Positions 54,837 to 63,621 of a stretch of 64,000 nucleotides of DNA are shown here, in pieces. Each line of letters begins with the position of its first letter. The first letter of the stretch is position 1. Position numbers and translations under genes: made by a program. The notes beneath the pieces were generated by a model that made no database searches, had not been told where the DNA came from, and saw only the letters and a program-made list of their open reading frames with translations. The DNA comes from Hydrogenophaga pseudoflava (GTDB taxonomy: Bacteria > Pseudomonadota > Gammaproteobacteria > Burkholderiales > Burkholderiaceae_C), in the NCBI RefSeq assembly GCF_031020795.1, contig NZ_JAVHJP010000001.1:310001-374000 (forward strand), read 5' to 3'.

Positions 54837-54986
54837 AGCCCGCAGGCATGGGGACCTGGTGCGGGGCCCATGCCCTCGGCGCACCCACCTGGTGCGCTGC
54901 ACAACCCGTTGTTCCGTCTGGTTTTTCTGATCGGCATGTAATGAGTCACCGGCTCCGAAGCCGCAGAAAAACGAGATGGAGACCAC

Positions 54987-55994
54987 ATGCCCACAGCGAC
55001 CGCCGCCGAGCCCGGCAAGGCTTGCCACTTCACGATGGACACCACCCCTGAACCCCTCCGGGCGCTGCGGTTCCAGAAGGAGATGCAGTCCACCTTTGCC
55101 ATGCACCTGGCCATCAGCAGCCCGCCCGCCACGCCCTTGACGGCGGATGTGCGGGGCTACTTCGGACGCAGGCTCCGTTTTGCCGCCCTGCGGTTCTCGG
55201 CCCACTCCACGGCATCCACCCGGACCCGGCACGCCAGCGAGTCGAGGCTGCTGGTGTCCTGCCACCGGCAGGGGGCCGCCGTGGTGACGCAGGGTGGCCG
55301 CGAAAGCCGCATCGAGGCGGGCGATTTTTTTGTCATCGATCCATCGCGGCCCTTCCACATCCAGACCACCGACAGCGAGGTGCACTCGGTCTACCTGGAG
55401 CCCCAGGCCCTGCGCCAGGTGCTGCCCCACTGGGACATGCTGACGGCGCGCGCCATCCGGCCCGATGTGAAAACCGCCGCGCTGTTCACCGGCCTGCTGG
55501 ACCAGCTGTTCGCCATGGCCCCCGACATCGGTGAGGACATGGCCGACGACATCTCGGAGGCCTTGCCCCACCTGCTCGCGCCTGCGCTGCGAACGCTGCA
55601 GGACGAGGCGGACGCGTCGCCCTCGCGCCTGAAGGCGCTGCACCGCCAGCGCATCCGGGCCTATGTGCGCGACCACCTGTGGGACAGTCAGCTCAGCGCG
55701 CAGGCGATCGCCCAGGGCGTCAACCTGTCCCCGCGCCACGTCTACGAGCTGTTCGACGAGCGGGACGGGCTCCCGCTGATGAAGTCGGTGTGGAAACAGC
55801 GGCTGGCCATGTGCCGCCGCGACCTGGCGGCGCCGGCCCTGCGGTCCCGGTCCATCGGTGAGATCGCCTACGCCTGGGGCTTCAGCAACGTGTCGCACTT
55901 CAGCCGCGCCTTCAAGGCGGAATTCGGCATCGGGCCGCGCGAGTTCCGCCGCGCCCGGGAGCTGGCGGGCACGGTCCCGGCGGCCCGCCACTGA
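54987..55994 (+). CDS. AraC-family transcriptional regulator
   Basis: A 335-residue regulator with an AraC-binding-2-type N-terminal domain (ASESRLLVSCHRQGAAVVTQGG, DFFVIDPSRPFHIQ) and a C-terminal double helix-turn-helix (AQAIAQGVNLSPRHVYELFDER and IGEIAYAWGFSNVSHFSRAFK). Similar regulators control aromatic-acid catabolism. It stands next to the monooxygenase (convergent, 25 bases between) and a plus-strand catabolic operon, so it probably controls those genes. Start at 54987 follows GGAGACCAC. Confidence 0.88.
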   Translation: MPTATAAEPGKACHFTMDTTPEPLRALRFQKEMQSTFAMHLAISSPPATPLTADVRGYFGRRLRFAALRFSAHSTASTRTRHASESRLLVSCHRQGAAVVTQGGRESRIEAGDFFVIDPSRPFHIQTTDSEVHSVYLEPQALRQVLPHWDMLTARAIRPDVKTAALFTGLLDQLFAMAPDIGEDMADDISEALPHLLAPALRTLQDEADASPSRLKALHRQRIRAYVRDHLWDSQLSAQAIAQGVNLSPRHVYELFDERDGLPLMKSVWKQRLAMCRRDLAAPALRSRSIGEIAYAWGFSNVSHFSRAFKAEFGIGPREFRRARELAGTVPAARH

Positions 55995-56019
55995 GCGGTA
56001 GCCTCCGGCCTCGCGGGCC

Positions 56020-57150
56020 TCAGATGGGCTCGGCGAGGATGCGCAGCGAGCGCTCCACCAGCTCGGCCTGCTGCTGCATCGGCGCCCGCGCCTGTTCCCT
56101 GCGGCCGATCTCCAGCGAGTTCTCCACCACCAGGCGGCAGCGCTCGTAGCGCCGGTTCATGAAGCCTTCGAAGGCCGCCTCGACCGAGGCGTTGCGGGCC
56201 AGCTCTTCGCCCAGCACCAGGGCGTCCTCCACCGCCATGCCCGCGCCTGAGGCCAGGTGCGGCGTGGTCGGGTGGGCCGCGTCGCCGATGAGGATGGCGC
56301 GGCCTTTCTCCCAGGGGCGCGGCAGCAGAAAGCCCTCCAGCGGCCGGAGCACCACATGCGACGATGGATTCAGGCCCTCGCGCACATCCCGCAGGACGCC
56401 GCCGTAGCCCGCCAGCAGGCGTTTCAACTCGCCCGGCAGCTGGTCGTCCGGCAGGGCGGGCCGCTTGGGCCCCGTCTCCAGCACGAACATGTACATCTCG
56501 TCGCGCGACACCGGCGTCAGACCGACCTTCACCGGCCCGCCGAGAAAGAACATGCGGCGGACCACCTCTGGCGGCCTGGGCACGGTCACGCGCCAGACGC
56601 ACTGACCGGTGTAGACCGGCCCGGGCGCCTCGGGAAACAGCAGGCGCCGGACCTTGGAGAACACCCCGTCCGCGCCCACCACCAGGTCGTACCGCCCCGA
56701 TGTCCCGTCGGACAGCCAGGCGGTCACCCCGTCGGCGTCCGGGTCCAGCCGGTCCACCGTCAGGCCCAGGCGCACCTGCGCGCCGCTGGCCAGGGTCTTC
56801 TCGGACAGGATGCGGTGCAGCACCGGCCGCATGATCCCGCCCGAACCCGGCACGTCGCCGTCGGCCACGATGGGTGTGGGCACCACGTGCGAGGGCGCGC
56901 CCTGCGCATCGCACACCTGGATGCCGTCGCCGGTGAAGCCTTCGCGCCGCACGGCGTCCAGGATGCCGAGCGCCCCGAAGGCGCGCAGCGTGGGACCGGT
57001 GATCGAGATGCCCGCGCCGTACACCCGCCAGTGCGGGTCCAGGTCGATGAGGTCCACGGCCATGCCGGCCTTCCTCAGCGTGATGGCGGTGGACATGCCC
57101 GCGATGCCGCCGCCAACGATCAATGCCCTGCGTGTGGATGAGGTGCCCAT
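56020..57150 (-). CDS. FAD-dependent aromatic monooxygenase
   Basis: A 376-residue class A flavoprotein hydroxylase. FAD motifs: ALIVGGGIAGMSTAITLRKAG, DLVVGADGVFSKVR (DG motif) and AILIGDAAHPTTPHLASGAG (GD motif). This group includes salicylate, 6-hydroxynicotinate and 3-hydroxybenzoate hydroxylases. Divergent from the catabolic operon. Likely adds a hydroxyl group to prepare a catechol-type substrate for the neighbouring LigAB-like dioxygenase; the substrate is unknown. Confidence 0.88.
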   Translation of the reverse strand: MGTSSTRRALIVGGGIAGMSTAITLRKAGMAVDLIDLDPHWRVYGAGISITGPTLRAFGALGILDAVRREGFTGDGIQVCDAQGAPSHVVPTPIVADGDVPGSGGIMRPVLHRILSEKTLASGAQVRLGLTVDRLDPDADGVTAWLSDGTSGRYDLVVGADGVFSKVRRLLFPEAPGPVYTGQCVWRVTVPRPPEVVRRMFFLGGPVKVGLTPVSRDEMYMFVLETGPKRPALPDDQLPGELKRLLAGYGGVLRDVREGLNPSSHVVLRPLEGFLLPRPWEKGRAILIGDAAHPTTPHLASGAGMAVEDALVLGEELARNASVEAAFEGFMNRRYERCRLVVENSLEIGRREQARAPMQQQAELVERSLRILAEPI

Positions 57151-57379
57151 GGTGTGCGTGAGGTGGATGCTGAGAAGGTGACAGGCCCCCCTGATGGAGG
57201 CCCTTTAGGGCATTAGGCGTGGGACGCTCGAGGGGCGTCAATGCGGCGAGGGCACTGTCGCCATCCCAGGCAAAACGCATCGCAGGCCCAGTCAAATGGC
57301 GCTACACGGACAGAACAACATCGCGGAGCCCTTTTTCCTACGATCCACCCAGAACCTTCCCACCACAGGAGTCCCCGCC
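57151..57379. promoter_or_regulatory. Divergent region monooxygenase / catabolic operon
   Basis: 229 bases between divergent starts, so it should contain both promoters and any AraC-type sites. Short palindromic pieces (GGCCCTTTAGGGC near 57199-57212) are seen. CAGGAG (57366-57371) is the ribosome site for the TTG start at 57380. Confidence 0.4.
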
Positions 57380-58537
57380 TTGAGCCACGCCGCACCGGCC
57401 CCAGACGTTGCCGACCGCCCCAAGACCCTCGACGAGTCCAAGCAGTGGATGCACCAGCGGCTGCGGTCGCGTTTCCACCCGATGAACGCACTGGACCTGC
57501 AAGACGGCCCCGCCTTCATCGACGGTGTGCCCGGTCTGGACGGCGCCACCTGGGGCGGCTACTGGTATGACCTCGGCGACCGGGTGCGCAGCGAGGCCGC
57601 CCAGGCCGAACAGGCCGGCGACACCGGCCGGGCGGCGGCCCTGTACCAGAAGGCCAGCGGACTCTTCTTCATGGGCCGGTTCCCGTGCCCCAACCACCCT
57701 GCCAAGGAGCGCTGCGCGGTGGCCGAGCGCGAGACCTACCTGGCCGGCAGCCGCCACTGGCGCGAACCCATCGAGCGCGTCGAGATCCCCTTTGCCGGCC
57801 AGCCCGGCGAGGGATCGCAGGTGGTGGTGCTGGTGCGCAAACCGGTCGGTGTGACGCGACCGCCCGTGGTGCTGATGTGGGGCGGCGTGGACGCCTGCAA
57901 GGAGCAGATGACGGCCGCGTCCGACGCCTTGCTGGCGCGGGGCGTGGCCACCGTGGCCATGGACAACGCCGGCACCGGGGAGTCGCCCGTCAAAGGCGTG
58001 CCGGACGCCGAGCGCCAGTTCATCACCGCGCTGCAATGGATCGCCGCGCAGCCTGATTTCGACGGCGCCCAACCCGCTGTGCTCGGCCGCTCCTTCGGCG
58101 GCTACTGGGCCACCAAGCTGGCGCACCTGCTGCCCGATGCGCTGGCCGGCGCGGTCAACTGGGGCGGTGGCGTGCACCACATGTTCCAGCCGGACTGGGT
58201 GCAGGCCTCGCGCTACCCGGACAGTTACCTGATGGAGCTGGTCGAGACCCGCAGCCGCATGCTGGGCGCGACGAATGACGCCGAGTACGTGAGCGGCTTC
58301 GGTCGGCTCTCGCTGCTCGACCAGGGCCTGCTGGACCGGCCCTGTGCGCCGCTGCTGCTGGTCAACGGCAAGGAAGACAGGCAGTGCCCGGTGGCCGACA
58401 TCCACCTGCTGCTCGACCACGGCTGGCCCAAGTCGGTGCGCATGTTCCCCGGCGGGCACATGGGCCTGACACCCATGACCCTGCCCACCATCGTGGACTG
58501 GCTGGCGCGGCAACTGCGCCCGCGGGGAACGGCATGA
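57380..58537 (+). CDS. Alpha/beta hydrolase of the pseudooxynicotine-hydrolase (C-C hydrolase-like) group
   Basis: A 385-residue protein with an N-terminal helical extension (about residues 1-130) and a C-terminal alpha/beta-hydrolase domain. Nucleophile motif GRSFGGYW places Ser238; Asp in NGKEDRQCP and His in FPGGHMGLTP complete the triad. The extension and the WGGVDACKEQ oxyanion region resemble 2,6-dihydropseudooxynicotine hydrolase-type enzymes that break C-C bonds. TTG at 57380 was chosen because AGGAG stands eight bases before; an ATG at 57296 lacks a ribosome site. First gene of the operon. Confidence 0.75.
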   Translation: MSHAAPAPDVADRPKTLDESKQWMHQRLRSRFHPMNALDLQDGPAFIDGVPGLDGATWGGYWYDLGDRVRSEAAQAEQAGDTGRAAALYQKASGLFFMGRFPCPNHPAKERCAVAERETYLAGSRHWREPIERVEIPFAGQPGEGSQVVVLVRKPVGVTRPPVVLMWGGVDACKEQMTAASDALLARGVATVAMDNAGTGESPVKGVPDAERQFITALQWIAAQPDFDGAQPAVLGRSFGGYWATKLAHLLPDALAGAVNWGGGVHHMFQPDWVQASRYPDSYLMELVETRSRMLGATNDAEYVSGFGRLSLLDQGLLDRPCAPLLLVNGKEDRQCPVADIHLLLDHGWPKSVRMFPGGHMGLTPMTLPTIVDWLARQLRPRGTA

Positions 58538-58854
58538 CGCCAAGCAACTGGCGACAGGCCATGCCATCGGCCGAGGCCTACTGGATGAACCGGGTGCTCT
58601 ACGACATCCACCATGTCGACAGCCACCTGCAGCGCTACAAGGCCGACCCCGACGCCTACATGGCCGAGGTGCCGCTGGCCGCCGCCATGAAGGCGGCCAT
58701 CCGCGACAACGACATCGGCGCGATGTACCTCGCGGGCGTCAACCCCCTGCTGCTGCGCGCGCACTGCCTGGGCCTCCGGATTTCCGAGGCCGCGTTCGTG
58801 GCTTCGCTGCGCGCGGTGGGCCAGGATTCGACCGGGGAGGTCCCCCATGGCTGA
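58534..58854 (+). CDS. LigA-like alpha subunit of extradiol dioxygenase
   Basis: A 106-residue helical protein matching the small subunit of protocatechuate 4,5-dioxygenase-type enzymes: helices around YWMNRVLYDIHHVDSHLQRY, DPDAYMAEVPLAAAMKAAIRD and GAMYLAGVNPLLLRAHCLGL (the LigA pocket). Start overlaps the hydrolase stop (ATGA) and it overlaps the ligB-like gene by eight bases. Closes over the active site of the beta subunit. Substrate unknown. Confidence 0.88.
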   Translation: MTPSNWRQAMPSAEAYWMNRVLYDIHHVDSHLQRYKADPDAYMAEVPLAAAMKAAIRDNDIGAMYLAGVNPLLLRAHCLGLRISEAAFVASLRAVGQDSTGEVPHG

Positions 58855-59680
58855 GATCGTCTCGGTGCACGCCACCAGCCACACGCCGGTGATGATCAAC
58901 TTCCCCGGTGCCATCCCGGACGAGGACCGCGAGCGCATCTTTGCCGGCTTCCGGCAGGTGGGCGAGGAGATCCGGCAGGCCCGCCCGGATGCGGTGGTCG
59001 TGGTCTCGGACGACCATGTGCACAACTTCTTCCTGGACAACCTGCCGGCGGTCTGCATCGGGGCCGCCGCGAGCTGGAAATCGCCGGTGGAGCACTGGCT
59101 CAAGATCGACCCCCACGAACTGCGGGGCGACGTGCAGCTGGGCGGCCACCTCATCACCAGCGCGCTCGAAGGCGGCTTCGACCCCGCCTTCTCCATGGAA
59201 CTGACCCTGGACCACGGCACGCTGGCTCCGCTGCACCTGGCCGGCATCGCGCGCGAAGTGGTGGTGGTGCCGGTGCTGGTCAACTGCGTGCAGCCCCCGC
59301 TGCCTCCCATGAAGCGTGCGCTGCAGTGGGGCCGCCTGCTGGGCCAGGCCCTGCGCAACTACGGTGGCTGCGAGCGGGTGTCGGTGCTGGCCACCGGCGG
59401 CTTGAGCCACGACATCGCCACCCCCCGCATGGGCCTGGTGAACGAAGCCTTCGACCGCGAGTTCCTGCGCCTGCTGGCGGCGGGCGACGACGCCCGCCTG
59501 CTGGACCACGCCACCCACCGCGTGCACGAGGCCGGCAACGGCGCCGAGGAAGTGCGCACCTGGCTGGTGGCCCATGGCGTGGCAGACGGCGCCGCCTTCG
59601 ACACGCTGTACTACAAGGCCGTGCCGGCCTGGTACACCGGCATCGGTCTTGGTCGCTGGCGCACCGGGCGCGTCGTATGA
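58847..59680 (+). CDS. LigB-like catalytic subunit of extradiol dioxygenase
   Basis: A 277-residue class III extradiol ring-cleavage dioxygenase. Iron-ligand and catalytic residues appear in ATSHTPVMINFPG, VVVSDDHVHNFF, LTLDHGTLAPL and TGGLSHDI. With the LigA-like subunit it should open a catechol- or gallate-type ring by meta cleavage. Overlaps its neighbours at both ends, so the operon is translationally coupled. Related enzymes act on protocatechuate, gallate or methylgallate; which is not readable. Confidence 0.9.
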   Translation: MAEIVSVHATSHTPVMINFPGAIPDEDRERIFAGFRQVGEEIRQARPDAVVVVSDDHVHNFFLDNLPAVCIGAAASWKSPVEHWLKIDPHELRGDVQLGGHLITSALEGGFDPAFSMELTLDHGTLAPLHLAGIAREVVVVPVLVNCVQPPLPPMKRALQWGRLLGQALRNYGGCERVSVLATGGLSHDIATPRMGLVNEAFDREFLRLLAAGDDARLLDHATHRVHEAGNGAEEVRTWLVAHGVADGAAFDTLYYKAVPAWYTGIGLGRWRTGRVV

Positions 59681-60474
59681 GCACCGCCCGCCTGTTCCAC
59701 AGCGTGCACGGACCGGACGGCGCGCCCGTGGTGGTGCTGCTGCACCCGCTGGCCACCCACAGCGCGCTCTGGCAGCCGCAGCTGCCGGCGTGGTCCACCC
59801 GGTTCCGGGTGGTCTGCGTCGACCTGCCCGGCCATGGGCGCAGCCCGGTGCTGCCCGAGGTCACCACCTTGAGCCAATACGCAGCGGAGGTCCGGCGGGT
59901 GCTCGACGCCCTGGGCGTGGACCGCGCGGCCCTGGTCGGCCTGTCGCTGGGCGGCATGGTGGCGCAGGCCTTTGCGCTCGACTGGCCCGGGCGCACCCAA
60001 GCGCTGGTGCTGGCACACACCAGCGCCCGCACCGAGCCCGCCGTCTGCGACCTGTGGAGCACCCGCCTGCAACAGGCGGCCGACGAGGGCATGGCCGCGC
60101 AGGTTCCGGCCATCCTGGGGCGCTGGTTCCCGCCCGCGTTCGCTGCCTCGGCACCCATGACGCTGCAATGGGTGGCGGCGCAGATTCTGTCCACCCCCTT
60201 CGCCGGCTACGCGGCGGCCGTTGGCGCGATCCAGCGGCTGGACCACCTCGACCGTCTGCACCGCATTGCCGCACCCACACTGGTGGTGGCTGGTGAGCTC
60301 GACGCGGCCGCCCCGCCCGCGCTGGCCTGGTCGATGGCCGAGCGACTGCCCCGAGCCACCCTGGTCACGCTGCCCGGCAGCGGCCACATCGGCAACGTGC
60401 AGCAAGCCCTGGCGTTCACGGAAACCGTGGGCGCCTTTCTCGTGCAATCGCCGGATTCCCCTGCTTCCCCATAA
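59677..60474 (+). CDS. Alpha/beta hydrolase (enol-lactonase or C-C hydrolase type)
   Basis: A 265-residue alpha/beta hydrolase like PcaD and meta-cleavage product hydrolases. Nucleophile GLSLGGMVAQ, oxyanion region VVLLHPLATHSALW, Asp in VAGELDAAAPP and His in PGSGHIGNVQ. The overlap (ATGA) with the dioxygenase gene suggests that it acts on the ring-cleavage product. Start at 59677; the longer frame lies inside the dioxygenase gene. Confidence 0.82.
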   Translation: MSTARLFHSVHGPDGAPVVVLLHPLATHSALWQPQLPAWSTRFRVVCVDLPGHGRSPVLPEVTTLSQYAAEVRRVLDALGVDRAALVGLSLGGMVAQAFALDWPGRTQALVLAHTSARTEPAVCDLWSTRLQQAADEGMAAQVPAILGRWFPPAFAASAPMTLQWVAAQILSTPFAGYAAAVGAIQRLDHLDRLHRIAAPTLVVAGELDAAAPPALAWSMAERLPRATLVTLPGSGHIGNVQQALAFTETVGAFLVQSPDSPASP

Positions 60475-60491
60475 CACCGACGGAGACCACC

Positions 60492-61505
60492 ATGTCACAA
60501 CCCCACACCTTTTCCCGCCGACGCTGTCTGCAGCTGGCGGCGGCCACCCTCGCCTCCGCCAGCGGCCTGCCGTGGGCACGCGCGCAAGGCGCCACAGCGC
60601 CGTCCGAGCTCGCGCGCATCGTCGTCGGACCGCCGCCCGGCACCCTGGTCGACCTGTTCGCGCGCCGCGTGGCCGAAGCCATCGCTCCGGGCTATGCACG
60701 CACCGTGCTGGTCGAGAACAAGGTGGGCGCCTCCAGCCAGATCGCGGTGTCCACGGTGAAGGCGGCCGCGGCGGACGGCAACACCATCCTGATGACCCCC
60801 ATGCCCATGATGGGCATCTTCCCGCACACCTACCCCAAGCTCCCCTACGACCCGGTGGCGGACTTCGCTCCGGTGTCCATGGGCGGTGTGTTCGACCTGG
60901 CGTTCGCAGTCGGGCCCATGGTGCCCGCCAGCGTGGCCACCATGGCGGACTTCTTCAGGTGGTGCAAACAGAACCCCGGCGCGGCCAACTTCGGTTCCCC
61001 CGCTGCGGGCTCCACACCCCACTTCGCGGGCAGCATCGCGGCCCGCTCGGCCGGCGCCGAACTCACCCACGTGCCCTTCCGTGGCACCACGCCCGCGATC
61101 CTGGACATGGTCGGCGGCCAGATCGCCGCCGTGTGTGCGCCCCTGGGCGACTTCATCCCGTTCGTGGCCGGAGGCAAGTGCCGCCTGCTGGCCACCACCG
61201 GCGAGAAGCGCAGCCGCTTCGCTCCCTCGGTGGCCACCTTCCTGGAACAGGGCTTCCGCGAGGTGGTGATCGACGACTGGTTCGGCTTCTTCCTCCCGGT
61301 CGGCACACCGCCTGCGCGGGTGGAGGCGCTGAATGCCGCGCTCAAGTCGGCCCTGGCCAACCCGGCGCTGGTCAAGGCCATGGAGGAACGGGGCCTGGAG
61401 CTTCGGTGGACAATCCCCGGCGACCTCGCCACCCGGCTCAAGGCCGACCTCGACAAGTGGCGGCCCATCGTCAAGTCTTTCAACTTCACCGCCACCACCA
61501 CCTGA
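60492..61505 (+). CDS. Bug-family (TTT) periplasmic binding protein
   Basis: A 337-residue tripartite-tricarboxylate-transporter-type binding protein. Basic signal (FSRRRCLQLAAATLASA, cleavage near ARAQG) then RIVVGPPPGTLVDLFARRVAEA and GAANFGSPAAGSTPHFAGSI, typical of Bug proteins. Expanded in Burkholderiales. No TctA/TctB genes nearby, so the partner is elsewhere or it has a sensory role. In the catabolic operon, it presumably binds the pathway substrate. Confidence 0.9.
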   Translation: MSQPHTFSRRRCLQLAAATLASASGLPWARAQGATAPSELARIVVGPPPGTLVDLFARRVAEAIAPGYARTVLVENKVGASSQIAVSTVKAAAADGNTILMTPMPMMGIFPHTYPKLPYDPVADFAPVSMGGVFDLAFAVGPMVPASVATMADFFRWCKQNPGAANFGSPAAGSTPHFAGSIAARSAGAELTHVPFRGTTPAILDMVGGQIAAVCAPLGDFIPFVAGGKCRLLATTGEKRSRFAPSVATFLEQGFREVVIDDWFGFFLPVGTPPARVEALNAALKSALANPALVKAMEERGLELRWTIPGDLATRLKADLDKWRPIVKSFNFTATTT

Positions 61506-61508
61506 AGC

Positions 61509-62033
61509 ATGAAATCACGCCTTCCCCTGCCGGACGTGGACCGGCTGGACCCACCGCAACAGGCGGTGTACCGGTCCATCATGGCCACCCGGGGCAACCT
61601 CAGTGGCCCCTTCCTGGCCTGGATGCACAGCCCCGAGCTGGCCTCGCATGCCGAGAAACTCGGCGCCTTCTGCCGCTACCAGACCGTGTTCGAGCGGGTG
61701 GAGTCGGAGCTGCTGATCCTGGTCGTGGCGGCCCACTTCCGCTGCGTCGGCGAACAGCAGATCCACGAGCCCATCGCCGAGCAGGCGGGACTGTCGGCCG
61801 GGCACATCGCGGACATCCGGGAACGGCGCCCGGTGAGCCTGGCCAGCGTGCGGCTCACGCTGATCCACGCCCTGGCGAAAGAACTGCTCGAAAACAACCG
61901 CATCGGAGACCGGCTTTACGACGAAGGCATCCGCGGGCTGGGCACGCAGGGAATGGTCGAACTGGTGGGCATCGTGGGCTACTACAGCCTGGTGGCCATG
62001 ACCCTGAACGCCTTCGACATGCAGATGGCCTAG
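61509..62033 (+). CDS. Carboxymuconolactone decarboxylase family protein
   Basis: A 174-residue all-helical protein of the CMD/AhpD family: VESELLILVVAAHFRCVGEQQIHEPIAEQAG carries (in parts) the conserved Glu, Cys and His positions, and MVELVGIVGYYSLVAMTLNAF is the C-terminal signature. No CxxC, so peroxidase activity is unlikely. Members act as decarboxylases or gamma-lactone enzymes in aromatic pathways. Three bases after the Bug gene. Confidence 0.85.
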   Translation: MKSRLPLPDVDRLDPPQQAVYRSIMATRGNLSGPFLAWMHSPELASHAEKLGAFCRYQTVFERVESELLILVVAAHFRCVGEQQIHEPIAEQAGLSAGHIADIRERRPVSLASVRLTLIHALAKELLENNRIGDRLYDEGIRGLGTQGMVELVGIVGYYSLVAMTLNAFDMQMA

Positions 62034-62306
62034 CGCACGGTCGCAGACCAGCCAGTGACCAAGAAGGGGCATGCCGCGGCGCACGCCCCGTTTGTCCGGG
62101 CCCATCTCACCAGTCTGGTGCATCGGGTCGGCGCTGCGGCGGGCACAGACCTTGCAAGAGCTCACGCGAAGGCTGACGAAGGCCTTCCCCCTCTGTGCCT
62201 GCCGCGTCAGCGGCTGCCCGGCACCATTGCGTCCGCATCCGCCAGCGCCGGCGACTTGCTGACGTGGTGATTCCTTCCCCCCCGACTGCCCCACCAGACC
62301 ACCACC
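62034..62306. other. Intergenic region before the nitrate transporter gene
   Basis: A 273-base stretch without a credible gene; short frames here have no ribosome site and no family-like sequence. No TTGAA-type Dnr box and no clear promoter were found. A weak CG-rich inverted repeat lies around 62069-62087, not followed by T residues. Confidence 0.4.
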
Positions 62307-63521
62307 ATGGCCGGATTCCGCTCGTTCCTCCAAAGTGGCCACACGCCCACGCTGTTCGCCGCCTTCTTCTACCTGATGTTCTCCTTCGTCATCTGGGTGA
62401 TGAACGGCGCCATGGCCCCCTTCATCAGCGAGGAGTTCAATCTCACCCCCGCGCAGAAGGGCCTGCTGCTGTCCATCCCCATCGTGGCCGGCGCCATCAT
62501 GCGGTTCCCGCTCGGTCTGCTGGCGCAGTACGTGGGCCGCAAGACCGCGACGCTGGTCGAGCTGAGCCTGATCACGCTGACCATGGCCTTCGGCTACTTC
62601 TTCGTGCACAGCTACGACGACCTGCTCAAGCTGGCCCTGCTGCTGGGCGTGGCCGGCGCCAGCTTCGGCGTGGCCATGTCGCTGGGCTCGGGCTGGTACC
62701 CGCCCAAGTACAAGGGCCTGGCCATGGGCCTGGTGGGCGCAGGCAACGTGGGCACCGCCGTGGCCGCGTTGCTCGCACCGCCGCTGGCACAGAAGTTCGG
62801 CTGGCAGACCGTCTATGGCTTCGCCGCCCTGGCCTCGCTGGTGCCCATGCTGGTGGTGGCCTTCATGGCCAAGGAACCGCCCGACCGCGACGAACACGCC
62901 AACCTCAAAGACCACCTGGCCTGCCTGATGGAAAAGGACGGCTGGGTGTTCAGCCTGATCTACGTCGTCACCTTCGGCGGCTTCATCGGCATCACCACCT
63001 TCCTGCCCACCTACTACTACGACCAGTTCGGCGTGAGCAAGGTGCAGGCCGGCCAGCTCACCATGCTCGCCGCCTTCATGGGTGCCGCGGTGCGCGTGTT
63101 CGGCGGCTGGATCTCCGACCACTGGGGCGGCGTCAACACCCTGACCGTGGTGCTGGTGGTCGTCGCGGCGGCGCTGGTGGGCGTGGGCCTGTCCTCGCAG
63201 TCCATCGTGCTCACCACACTGCTGCTCATCGTCTGCTTCGCCGCGCTGGGCGCGGGCAACGGCGCACTGTTCCAGCTGGTGCCGCTGCGCTGGCCCACCT
63301 CCACTGCCGTGGCCGGCTCCATGATCGGCGAGATCGGCGCCCTCGGCGGCGGTCTGGTGCCCATGCTGATGGGCCAGTCCAAGCAGAACACCGACAGCTT
63401 CCTCACCGGCTTCGTCGTGCTGGCCGTGTTCTCGCTGCTGATGCTGGGCGTGATGCGCAAGATGCAGGTGCGCTGGACGCGGACCTGGGCGGAAAAAGGC
63501 GGGCGGGCGCGCAGCGCCTGA
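62307..63521 (+). CDS. NarK/NasA-type nitrate/nitrite transporter (MFS)
   Basis: A 404-residue major facilitator protein with 12 helices. Two nitrate signatures are present: GSGWYPPKYKGLAMGLVGAG with NVG following, and GAGNGALFQLVPLRW in the second half. GRKTATLVELS is the MFS loop. Belongs to the nitrate/nitrite porter family (NarK or NasA). Located after an aromatic catabolic cluster and convergent with a LysR gene, with no reductase next to it. Could serve denitrification or assimilation. Start at 62307 has no strong ribosome site. Confidence 0.93.
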   Translation: MAGFRSFLQSGHTPTLFAAFFYLMFSFVIWVMNGAMAPFISEEFNLTPAQKGLLLSIPIVAGAIMRFPLGLLAQYVGRKTATLVELSLITLTMAFGYFFVHSYDDLLKLALLLGVAGASFGVAMSLGSGWYPPKYKGLAMGLVGAGNVGTAVAALLAPPLAQKFGWQTVYGFAALASLVPMLVVAFMAKEPPDRDEHANLKDHLACLMEKDGWVFSLIYVVTFGGFIGITTFLPTYYYDQFGVSKVQAGQLTMLAAFMGAAVRVFGGWISDHWGGVNTLTVVLVVVAAALVGVGLSSQSIVLTTLLLIVCFAALGAGNGALFQLVPLRWPTSTAVAGSMIGEIGALGGGLVPMLMGQSKQNTDSFLTGFVVLAVFSLLMLGVMRKMQVRWTRTWAEKGGRARSA

Positions 63522-63621
63522 TCGGCGCAGCGGAGGGGTGCGCCTGCACCTGTCCGGACTTTGTGCGAAGCAAAAAAAAGCGCGCGGGTGGCTGGAGAGG
63601 GATGCGGCGTCCCCGACCGTC

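Noticed and set aside
62055..62270. Short 71-codon frame in the gap before the nitrate transporter
   Set aside because: No ribosome site, no recognisable domain, and alternative frames of equal length overlap it.
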